Positions 30,498 to 40,200 of a stretch of DNA of 64,000 bases are shown one piece after another. The notes beneath the pieces were generated by a model that had not been told where the DNA came from, did no database searches, and worked only from the letters and a program-made list of their open reading frames with translations. The number at the start of each line of letters is the position of its first letter. Within the stretch, counting starts at the first letter, position 1. The stretch is taken from assembly GCF_043555985.1 (NCBI RefSeq), contig NZ_JBIGIC010000013.1, positions 1 through 64,000 on the forward strand, given 5' to 3'. The position numbers and the translations under genes are program-made. This stretch comes from Pelomonas candidula. Lineage in GTDB: Bacteria > Pseudomonadota > Gammaproteobacteria > Burkholderiales > Burkholderiaceae_C.

Positions 30498-30925
30498 GCG
30501 AAGGCCTCCCAGCGGTATTCGATGTCGAAGTCCTGTTCCTCGACCACGCGGAAGCCGTGGCGCCGGTAGAAATCGTTGGCACGGCTGTCGCGCAGCGCGG
30601 CCAGCGTGATGGGACGCCCCTGGGCCTTGATCCGGTCCAGCACCCACGCGCCGACACCCTGCCCTTGCGCCGCGGGCTTCACATAAAGATGGTGCAGCCG
30701 CAATTCGCCTTCGCGGGGCTCGACGGTGAAGTAGCCGACGCGTTCGCCGTTCACGACGAGATGCTGCATCCACTCGGGGCGGAACTGGCTTTTCAGCCGC
30801 GCCCGCGCGACGTCGGGGTTGAAGCGGCCCAGCCGCTCCAGGCTCTCGCGCAACGCCTCGATGCGCAAGGCCAGCATGGCCTCGAAGTCCGCGTCGGCGA
30901 CGGGCGCCAGCGTGGGCGTCGTCAA
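30494..30925 (-). CDS. GNAT-family N-acetyltransferase
   Basis: 143 residues, one GNAT fold. The acetyl-CoA loop is AAQGQGVGAWVL, and the C-terminal DFYRRHGFRVV strand is characteristic. The start is a TTG at 30925 overlapping the mutase stop (TTGA). The upstream open frame is an artefact of GC-rich DNA. Co-transcription with mcm and meaB is clear, the acceptor is unknown. Confidence 0.82.
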   Translation of the reverse strand: MTTPTLAPVADADFEAMLALRIEALRESLERLGRFNPDVARARLKSQFRPEWMQHLVVNGERVGYFTVEPREGELRLHHLYVKPAAQGQGVGAWVLDRIKAQGRPITLAALRDSRANDFYRRHGFRVVEEQDFDIEYRWEAFA

Positions 30926-33105
30926 GCGGCGACTCCGGCCAGCTGCGCCTTGATGGCCTCCAGCACGCCCTTGGCGCTGGCCGGGATGGGCGTACCCGGG
31001 CCGTAGACGCCCTTGACGCCGGCCTCGAACAGGAAGTCGTAGTCCTGCGCCGGGATCACGCCGCCGACGAAGACGATGATGTCGTCCGCGCCCTGCTTCT
31101 TCAGCTCGGCAATGATGGCCGGCACCAGCGTCTTGTGGCCAGCCGCCAGCGTGGACACGCCCACGGCGTGCACGTCGTTCTCGATGGCCTGGCGGGCGCA
31201 CTCCTCGGGCGTCTGGAACAGCGGGCCGATGTCGACGTCGAAGCCCAGGTCGGCGAAGGCGGTCGCGACGACCTTGGCGCCGCGGTCGTGGCCGTCCTGG
31301 CCCAGCTTGGCGATCATCACGCGCGGGCGGCGGCCGTGCTCGTCACCGAAGGCCGCAATCTCGCCCTGCAGCTTCGCCCAGCCCTCGGCAGAGTCGTAGG
31401 CGGCTGCGTAGACGCCGCTGACCTTGTGCGTGTCGGCGCGGTGGCGGCCGAACACGGCCTCCAGCGCGTCGCTCACCTCGCCCACCGTCGCGCGCAGCCG
31501 TACGGCCTGGATGCTCAGGTCCAGCAGGTTGCCTTCGCCGTTCTCGGCCGCCCGCGTCAACGCGCCCAAGGCCGCCTGGACCGCCGCCGTGTCGCGCGTG
31601 GCCTTGATCTTCTTCAGCCGCTCGATCTGCGCCTCGCGCACCTTGACGTTGTCCACGTCGAGGATGTCGATGGCGTCTTCCCTGTCCAGCTTGTACTTGT
31701 TGACGCCGACGATGACGTCCGCGCCGGAGTCGATGCGGGCCTGCTTCTCGGCCGCGCTGGCCTCGATCTTGAGCTTGGCCCAGCCGGAGTCGACGGCCTT
31801 CGTCATGCCGCCCATCGCGTCGACTTCCTCGATCAGCGCCCAGGCCTTGTCGGCCATATCCTGGGTCAGCTTCTCCATCATGTAGCTGCCGGCCCACGGA
31901 TCGACGACGCTGGTGATGTGGGTCTCTTCCTGGATGATGAGCTGTGTGTTGCGCGCGATGCGGCTGCTGAACTCGGTGGGCAGCGCGATGGCCTCGTCCA
32001 GCGAGTTGGTGTGCAGGGACTGCGTGCCGCCGAACACGGCGGCCATGGCTTCAATGGTGGTGCGCACGACGTTGTTGTACGGGTCCTGCGCGGTCAGGCT
32101 CCATCCCGAGGTCTGGCAGTGCGTGCGCAGCATCAGGCTCTTGGGCGACGTTGCACCGAAGCCCTTCATGATGCGCGTCCACAGCAGCCGTGCTGCGCGC
32201 ATCTTGGCGATCTCGAGATAGAAGTTCATCCCGATGGCCCAGAAGAACGACAGCCGCGGCGCGAAGTCATCCACCGCCAGGCCCTTGGCCATCGCCGTCT
32301 TCACGTACTCCTTGCCGTCGGCCAGCGTGAAGGCCAGCTCCAGTGCCTGGTTGGCGCCCGCCTCCTGCATGTGATAGCCAGAGATGCTGATCGAGTTGAA
32401 CTTGGGGCACTTCTGCGCCGTGTACTCGATGATGTCGCCGACGATGCGCATCGACGGGCCCGGCGGGTAGATGTAGGTGTTGCGGACCATGAACTCCTTG
32501 AGGATGTCGTTCTGGATGGTCCCGGCCAGCTGGTGCTGCCCCACGCCCTGCTCCTCCGCCGCGACGACGTAGCCGGCCAGCACCGGCAACACCGCGCCGT
32601 TCATCGTCATCGAGACTGACACCTTGTCCAGCGGGATGCCGTCGAACAGGATCTTCATGTCCTCCACCGAGTCGATGGCCACGCCGGCCTTGCCGACATC
32701 GCCCATTACGCGCGGGTGGTCGCTGTCGTAGCCGCGGTGGGTGGCCAGGTCGAAGGCGACCGACACGCCCTGGCCGCCGGCGGCAAGCGCCTTGCGGTAG
32801 AACGCGTTGCTCTCCTCGGCGGTCGAAAAGCCGGCGTACTGGCGGATCGTCCACGGCCGAACGGCATACATCGTGGCCTGCGGGCCGCGCAGGAAAGGCT
32901 CGAAGCCGGGCAGCGTGTCCGCGTGCGGCAGGCCGGCGGTGTCGGCGGCCGTGTAGAGCGGCTTGACGGTCAGGCCCTCGGGCGTGATCCAGTTGAGCGC
33001 AGCCATGTCGCCACCCGGGGCGGCCTTGGCCGCAGCCGAAGCCCACTGCTCCAGCGTGGCGGTCTTGAACTCCGGGGCGCCTGGGGCGCGGCTCGCGTCC
33101 GACAT
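30922..33105 (-). CDS. scpA: Methylmalonyl-CoA mutase (single-chain)
   Basis: 727 residues. Adenosylcobalamin enzyme interconverting R-methylmalonyl-CoA and succinyl-CoA. The catalytic TIM barrel (about 1-560) shows MYAVRPWTIRQYAGFST near the N-terminus. The C-terminal cobalamin domain carries DGHDRG near residue 605, the DxHxxG motif whose His replaces the lower axial ligand. As a full-length alpha-type chain it probably works as a homodimer with MeaB. It is the first gene of the operon that continues through pccB and pccA. A TATGAT-like -10 lies at 33132-33137. Confidence 0.96.
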   Translation of the reverse strand: MSDASRAPGAPEFKTATLEQWASAAAKAAPGGDMAALNWITPEGLTVKPLYTAADTAGLPHADTLPGFEPFLRGPQATMYAVRPWTIRQYAGFSTAEESNAFYRKALAAGGQGVSVAFDLATHRGYDSDHPRVMGDVGKAGVAIDSVEDMKILFDGIPLDKVSVSMTMNGAVLPVLAGYVVAAEEQGVGQHQLAGTIQNDILKEFMVRNTYIYPPGPSMRIVGDIIEYTAQKCPKFNSISISGYHMQEAGANQALELAFTLADGKEYVKTAMAKGLAVDDFAPRLSFFWAIGMNFYLEIAKMRAARLLWTRIMKGFGATSPKSLMLRTHCQTSGWSLTAQDPYNNVVRTTIEAMAAVFGGTQSLHTNSLDEAIALPTEFSSRIARNTQLIIQEETHITSVVDPWAGSYMMEKLTQDMADKAWALIEEVDAMGGMTKAVDSGWAKLKIEASAAEKQARIDSGADVIVGVNKYKLDREDAIDILDVDNVKVREAQIERLKKIKATRDTAAVQAALGALTRAAENGEGNLLDLSIQAVRLRATVGEVSDALEAVFGRHRADTHKVSGVYAAAYDSAEGWAKLQGEIAAFGDEHGRRPRVMIAKLGQDGHDRGAKVVATAFADLGFDVDIGPLFQTPEECARQAIENDVHAVGVSTLAAGHKTLVPAIIAELKKQGADDIIVFVGGVIPAQDYDFLFEAGVKGVYGPGTPIPASAKGVLEAIKAQLAGVAA

Positions 33106-33148
33106 CGAACTTCTCCTTGAACAGAAGCGGCATCATAGCTCGCCCGTT

Positions 33149-33164
33149 ATTCATAATTATGAAT
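33149..33164. promoter_or_regulatory. Palindrome between scpA and the GntR gene, candidate operator
   Basis: ATTCATAATTATGAAT, a perfect 16 bp AT-rich palindrome in a GC-rich genome. It is flanked by a TATGAT-like -10 for scpA (33132-33137, minus) and TACAAT (33176-33181, plus) for the regulator. The position would let one repressor dimer control both directions. Confidence 0.6.
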
Positions 33165-33189
33165 TCAGAATCACCTACAATCCAGCCCC

Positions 33190-33852
33190 ATGCCCGCTGG
33201 CTCGCCTGACTCTTCTGCTCCGTTCCCGTCCACCGCCTTGTATGAACAGGTGGCAGACCGGCTGCGCCAGCGCATCCTGGGTCGCGAACTGGAGCCAGGC
33301 TCCTGGATCGACGAGTTGAAGCTCTGCGGCGAACTGGGCATCAGCCGCACACCGCTGCGCGAAGCGCTGAAGGTGCTGGCCAGCGAAGGCCTGGTGACGA
33401 TGAAACTGCGCCGCGGCGCCTACGTCACCGAGATGAGCGAGCGGGACGTGCGGGAAGCCTACCAACTGCTCTCGCTGCTAGAAAGTGACGCCGCGGCGGA
33501 AGTCGCCACCCGGGCGAGCGACGCCGATCTGGCCGAACTGGGCGAGCTGCACCGCGCGCTGGAGGAGGCCTTGCCCGAGCGAGACGCCTTCTTTGCCGCC
33601 AACGAACGCTTCCACCTGCGCCTGCTTGAGATCGACGGCAACCGCTGGCGGCTGCAGATCGTCGGCGACCTGCGCCGGCTGATGAAGCTGAACCGCCACC
33701 ACTCGCTGTTCCGGGAGGGACGGCTGGCGGAGTCGCTGGAGGAGCACCGCGCCATCGTCAAGGCGCTGCTTTCGCGGGATGCGGAGGCCTGCCGGCGATT
33801 GGTTGCCGCGCATTTTTGTAACGGGTTGAGCGCGACGCAGACGGCTTCGTGA
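33190..33852 (+). CDS. GntR-family (FadR/FCD) transcriptional regulator
   Basis: 220 residues. The N-terminal winged helix covers about 15-85 (LGISRTPLREALKVLASEGLV is the recognition part), followed by an all-helical FCD ligand domain with His residues placed as metal ligands (NERFHLRL, EEHRAI, and a late AAHF). FCD regulators respond to small acids or acyl compounds. Divergent from the methylmalonyl-CoA operon across 84 bp that hold a palindrome, it most likely controls that operon and itself. The ligand is not determinable from sequence. Confidence 0.9.
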   Translation: MPAGSPDSSAPFPSTALYEQVADRLRQRILGRELEPGSWIDELKLCGELGISRTPLREALKVLASEGLVTMKLRRGAYVTEMSERDVREAYQLLSLLESDAAAEVATRASDADLAELGELHRALEEALPERDAFFAANERFHLRLLEIDGNRWRLQIVGDLRRLMKLNRHHSLFREGRLAESLEEHRAIVKALLSRDAEACRRLVAAHFCNGLSATQTAS

Positions 33853-34267
33853 AGGAAATGGGGCGGTCGTGAACTGCCACCGTTTGCTGCTTCTTATCGA
33901 AGTGTGAAGCAGCGCGTCCGTCACTAGCATGGCAGTCAATGGGTAAACCTCCCCCGGCCTGGGTGTCAGACGGCCGGCCGGACACCCGATTTCCGCCAAC
34001 AGGCGCACGATTCGAGAACTTGTTCCTCAAGTCCTGCCCTGGAGGCCCGATAACCGACTGAAGCTCCAGAAACCCGGAGTTACAGGTTTGCTGATTTCTG
34101 GCGACCCGTACTCCCACGGAAACAAAGCCCCTGTGGCCTGCCACCGATCCCGGTGGGCCTCGCAGGACTGAAGACAAAAGCCCGGGCGTTCGGGGGCCGT
34201 TTTATCCGACGCAGAGCCGCTGCCTGAAAAGTCAGCGGCCTTCAGCACAACAGCAGGTGAAGCAGCC
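33853..34267 (+). promoter_or_regulatory. 415 bp leader of the giant repeat gene with several hairpins; possible cis-regulatory RNA
   Basis: No gene seen. Structure seen: GGGTGTC/GACACCC stem at 33961-33987; CCGT/ACGG hairpin at 34106-34119 inside GGCGACCC...AAACAAAGCC; CCACCG/CGGTGG hairpin at 34141-34156 closed by CCTG/CAGG; a GC element ending in TTTT at 34180-34203; and a GCCGCTG/CAGCGGC hairpin just before the AGGTGA ribosome site. The GGC-GA-CC...ACAAAGCC layout loosely recalls the c-di-GMP-I (GEMM) aptamer, but the GNRA loop expected there is missing. The class is therefore open, and the element may be another structured leader or none. Confidence 0.35.
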
Positions 34268-37200
34268 ATGGCAACCGTCATCCCGTTCATTCCCGTTTCG
34301 CGGATTCCCGGCCTGTCCACGACCACGATCCGGGACTTCACGACCGAAGACTGGGCTGCCTTCAGTACCGACCAGTTGATCGCGTTGACGACGACGCAGG
34401 CCGCGGTCATCACCTCCACCGGGCTGTCCGTCCTCAGCAGCGACCAGATCCGCGCGTTCCAGACCGAGGACCTGCGCGCCATCACCACCAGCTCGCTGCA
34501 GGGCTTCCACTCCGACCAGATCGCGTCGATCACGACCGACCAGTTGCAGGGGCTGAGCAGCAGCCAGATTGCTGCGCTCACGACCGTGCAGCTCAAGGGC
34601 CTGGACGCCGCCGACATGGTGGCCCTCACCTCGGCCCAGGTCGGCGCGCTGACGACGGCCCAGGTCTCCACCCTGTCAACCGACCAGCTCTCCTCGCTGG
34701 AGGCCGCGGACGTCAAGTACCTGACCACGAGCGCATTGCGCTCGCTGTCCAACGCCCAGATCGACGGGCTGACCAGCGACCAACTGCGTGGTCTCACCAC
34801 CGGCCAGGTCACCTCGCTGACCACCGCTCAGGTGCATGGCCTGAGCACCGATGAACTCAACGAGCTGACGAGCGACCAGATCGGCAAGCTCACCACAGGC
34901 CAGGTCAGCGCGCTGTCTGGCAGCCAGCTCAGCCACCTCACCACGGACAGCCTCAATGCCCTGGGCACGGGTCAGTTCGCGGTGCTGAACTCGACCCAGT
35001 TCGGCGCGCTGACGACCGACCAACTCTCCAAGCTGGAGACGGCCGACCTGCGCTCCGTGACGACGGCCGCCATGAGCGGCCTTTCTTCCGATCAGGTCAA
35101 CAGCCTCAGCAGTGACGAGGTCGCCAGCCTCGGCACCAACCAGGTCGCCTCACTGAATGCCAACCAGGTCAAGGGCCTGACCGCCAACGACATGACCGCC
35201 TTGGGCACCGCCCAGGTCGCCGTGCTGAGCTCGGCGCAGATCCAGGCGCTGAACACCGACCAGCTCTCGGCCATCGACGCCGGCGACATGAAGGCGCTGA
35301 CGACCGGCGCGTTGCGCGCCCTGTCCAACGCCCAGATCGACGGCCTCACGTCCGACCAGCTGCGCGCGCTGACGACCGCCCAGGTCAACTCGCTGACCAC
35401 GGCGCAGATCCACGGCCTGAGCACCGACGAGCTCAACGAGCTGACCAGCGACCAGTTCGCCAAACTCGCCACGGGCCAGGTGCAAGCCCTGAGCGCCAGC
35501 CAGCTCAGCCACCTGGCCACAGACAACCTGAACGCGATGGGCACCGGCCAGTTCGCCGTGCTGACGTCCACCCAATTCGGCGCCCTCACCACCGACCAGC
35601 TCTCCAAGCTCGGCACCGCCGACCTGCGTGCCGTCACCACGGGCGCCCTGTCGGCCCTGTCGTCCGACCAGATCAACAGCCTGTCCACCGACGAAGTCGC
35701 GAACCTGGGCACCAACCAGGTCGCCTCACTGAACGCCAACCAGGTCAAGGGCCTGAGTGCCGGCGACATGACGGCCCTGGGCACCGCCCAGGTCGGCGTG
35801 CTGAGCTCGGCGCAGATCCAGGCGCTCAACACCGACCAGCTGTCGGCCATCGATGCCGGCGACATGAAGGCGCTGTCCACGACGGCCCTGCGCGCCCTGT
35901 CGAACGCCCAGATCGACGGTCTCACCAGCGACCAACTGCGTGCGCTCACGACCGCCCAGGTCAACTCGCTGACCACGGCGCAGGTCCACGGCCTGAGCAC
36001 CGACGAACTCAACGAGCTGACCACCGACCAGTTCGCCAAGCTGGCCACCGGCCAGGTGCAAGCCCTGAGCGCCAGCCAGCTCAGTCACCTCGCCACCGAC
36101 AACCTCAACGCCCTGGGCACGGGCCAGTTCGCGGCCCTGACATCGACCCAGTTCGGCGCGCTCACCACCGACCAGCTATCCAAGCTGGAAACGGCCGACC
36201 TGAAGGCCGTCACCACCGGCGCCCTGTCGGCTCTGTCGTCCGACCAGATCAACAGCCTCAGCAGTGATGAGGTCGCCAACCTGGGTACCAACCAGGTCGC
36301 TGCACTGAGCGCCAACCAGGTCAAGGGCCTGACCGCCAACGACATGACCGCGCTGGGCACCGCCCAGGTCGGCGTGCTGAACTCGGCGCAGATCCAGGCA
36401 CTCAACACCGATCAGCTGTCGGCTATCGATGCCGGCGACATGAAGGCGCTGTCCACGACGGCCCTGCGTGCGCTGTCCAACGCCCAGATCGACGGTCTGA
36501 CGTCCGACCAACTGCGTGCGCTGACGACCGCCCAGGTCAACTCGCTGACCACGGCCCAGGTCCATGGCCTGAGCACGGACGAACTCAACGAGCTGACCAC
36601 CGACCAGTTCGCCAAGCTGGCCACCGGCCAGGTGCAAGCGCTGAGCGGCAGCCAGCTCAGCCACCTGACGACGGACAACCTCAACGCCCTGGGCACCGGC
36701 CAGTTCGCGGCCCTGACATCGACCCAGTTTGGCGCGCTCACCACCGACCAGCTCTCCAAGCTGGAGACAGCCGACCTGAAGGCCGTCTCCACGGGCGCCC
36801 TGTCGGCCCTGTCCTCCGACCAGATCAACAGCCTCAGCAGCGACGAGGTCGCCAACCTGGGCACCAACCAGGTCGCCTCACTCAGCGCCAACCAGGTCAA
36901 GGGCCTGACCGCCAACGACATGACGGCCCTGGGCACCGCCCAGGTCGCCGTGCTGAGCTCGGCGCAGATCCAGGCGCTGAACACTGACCAGCTGTCGGCC
37001 ATCGACGCTGGCGACATGAAGGCGCTGACGACTGGCGCGCTGCGTGCGCTGTCCAACGCCCAGATCGACGGTCTGACGTCCGACCAACTGCGCGCACTGA
37101 CGACCGCCCAGGTCAATGCGCTGACGACGGCGCAGGTTCACGGTCTGAGTACCGACGAGCTCAATGAACTGACGACCGACCAGTTCGCCAAGCTGGCCAC

Positions 37201-40200
37201 CGGCCAGGTGCAAGCCCTGAGCGCCAGCCAGCTCAGCCACCTCGCCACGGACAACCTCAACGCGATGGGCACGGGCCAGTTCGCCGTGCTGACGTCCACC
37301 CAGTTCGGCGCGCTGACCACGGACCAGCTGTCCAAGATGGAGACGGCCGACCTGCGCGCCGTCACCACCGGGGCGCTCGCGGGCCTGAGTTCCGACCAGA
37401 TCAACAGCCTGTCCACCGATGAAGTCGCCAACCTGGGCACCAACCAGATCGCGTCGCTGACGGCCAACCAGATCAAGGGCCTGAGCGCCGGCGACATGAC
37501 GGCCCTGGGCACCGCCCAGGTGGCGGCGCTGAACAGCGTCCAGGCCCAGGCGCTGAGCACCGACCAGCTCTCGGCCATCGACGCCGGTGACATGAAGGCG
37601 CTGACGACCGGCACGCTGCGCGCCCTGTCCAACGCCCAGATCGACGGCCTCACGTCCGACCAACTGCGTGCGCTGACAACCGCCCAGGTCAACTCGCTGA
37701 CCACGGCCCAGGTCCATGGCCTGAGCACCGACGAGCTCAACGAGCTGACCACCGACCAGTTCGCCAAGCTCGCGACAGGTCAGGTCCAGGCCCTGAGCGC
37801 CAGCCAGCTCAGCCACCTGGCCACGGACAACCTGAACGCGATGGGCACGGCCCAGTTCGCGACGTTGAACTCGACCCAGTTCGGCGCGCTGACCACCGAC
37901 CAGCTGTCCAAGATGGAGACGGCCGACCTGCGCGCCGTCACCACCGGGGCGCTTTCGGCCCTGTCGTCCGACCAGATCAACAGCCTGTCCACCGACGAGA
38001 TCGCCAACCTGGGTACCAACCAGGTCGCGGCCCTGAGCACGGCCCAGATCAAGGGCCTGTCGGCCGCGGACATGGTGGCCCTGACGTCGGCCCAGGTCGG
38101 CGTGCTGACCTCGGCCCAGGTGCAGTCCTTGTCGACGGATCAGCTCTCGTCGATCGAACCCGGCGATATCAAGGCGCTGTCGACGGCAGCAATCCGCTCG
38201 TTGTCGGTGGCCCAGCTGGATTCGCTGACCAGCGACCAACTCCGCGCGCTCACGTCGGCGCAGTTGAGCGCACTGACCACCAACCCGCAGGTGATCGGCA
38301 TCACGACCGATGACCTCAATGTGCTGACGACGGACCAGATCGCCAAGCTGACGACCGGCCAGGTCTCGGCGCTGACGACCGACCAGCTCCACAACCTCGG
38401 CACCGACAACCTCAACGCCCTCGGCACCGCGCAGTTTGCCGTGCTGAACTCCGGCCAGTTCGGTGCACTGACGACCGACCAGCTCTCCAAGATGGAGACG
38501 GCCGACCTGCGCGCGGTGACCACGGCTGCCCTGCGCGGCCTGAGCAGCGACCAGATCAACGGCCTGACGACCGATGAAGTCGCCAATCTCGGCACCAACC
38601 AGGTCGCCACGCTGACGGCCAACCAGGTCAAGGGCCTCTCGGCCGGTGACATGACCGCCCTGGGCACGGCCCAGGTCGCCGTGCTGACGTCGGCCCAGAT
38701 CCAGGCGCTGAACACCGACCAGCTCTCGGCCATCGACGCCGGCGACATGAAGGCGCTGACAACCGGTGCGCTGCGTGCCCTGTCCAACGCCCAGATCGAC
38801 GGGCTCACCAGCGACCAGTTGCGCGCGCTGACGACTGCCCAGATCAACTCGCTGACCACCGCCCAGGTCCACGGCCTGAGCACGGATGAACTCAACGAGC
38901 TGACCACCGACCAGTTCGCCAAGCTCGCCACCGGCCAGGTGCAAGCCCTGAGCGCCAGCCAGCTCAGCCACCTGGCCACCGACAACCTGAACGCCATGGG
39001 CACGGCCCAGTTCGCGACGTTGAACTCGACCCAGTTCGGTGCGCTGACCACGGACCAGCTCTCCAAGATGGAGACGGCCGACCTGCGTGCCGTCACCACC
39101 GGCGCGCTCGCCGGCCTGAGTTCCGATCAGGTCAACAGCCTGTCCTCGGACGAAGTCGCGAGCCTCGGAACCAACCAGGTTGCCTCGCTGTCGATCGCCC
39201 AGGTCAAGGGCCTGACCGCCAACGACATGACCGCGCTGGGCACCGCCCAGGTCGCCGTGCTGAACTCGGCACAGATCCAGGCGCTGAACACCGACCAGCT
39301 CTCGGCCATCGACGCCGGCGACATGAAGGCGCTGACGACCGGCGCGCTGCGCGCCCTGTCCAACGCCCAGATCGACGGCCTCACGTCCGACCAACTGCGT
39401 GCGCTGACAACCGCCCAGGTCAACTCGCTGACCACGGCCCAGGTCCATGGCCTGAGCACCGACGAGCTCAACGAGCTGACCACCGACCAGTTCGCCAAGC
39501 TCGCCACCGGTCAGGTCCAGGCCTTGAGCGCCAGCCAGCTCAGCCACCTCAGCACCGACAACCTGAACGCCATGGGCACGGGCCAGTTTGCCGTGCTGAC
39601 GTCCACCCAGTTCGGCGCGCTGACCACGGACCAGTTGTCCAAGATGGAGACGGCCGACCTGCGCGCCGTCACCACCGGCGCCCTGTCGGCCCTGTCGTCC
39701 GACCAGATCAACAGCCTGTCCACGGATGAGATCGCCAACCTCGGCACCAACCAGGTCGCCTCATTGAGCGCCAACCAGGTCAAGGGCCTGAGCGCCGGTG
39801 ACATGACAGCCCTGGGCACGGCCCAAGTCGGCGTGCTGAACTCGGCGCAGATCCAGGCGCTGAATACCGACCAGCTCTCGGCCATCGACGCCGGCGACAT
39901 GAAGGCGCTGACGACCGGTGCGCTGCGTGCCCTGTCCAACGCGCAGATCGACGGCCTGACGTCCGACCAGCTGCGCGCGCTGACGACCGCCCAGGTGAAC
40001 TCGCTGACCACCGCACAGATCCACGGCCTGAGCACGGATGAACTCAACGAGCTGACCACCGACCAGTTCGCCAAGCTGGCCACCGGCCAGGTGCAAGCGC
40101 TGAGCGGCAACCAGCTCAGCCACCTGGCCACGGACAACCTGAACGCGATGGGCACAGCCCAGTTCGCGACGTTGAACTCGACCCAGTTCGGCGCGCTGAC

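Noticed and set aside
33853..34267. Firm assignment of the leader as a c-di-GMP-I riboswitch
   Set aside because: Only the AAAGCC joint and flanking stems match loosely. The GNRA tetraloop and its receptor are not seen, so it is left as a candidate structured leader.
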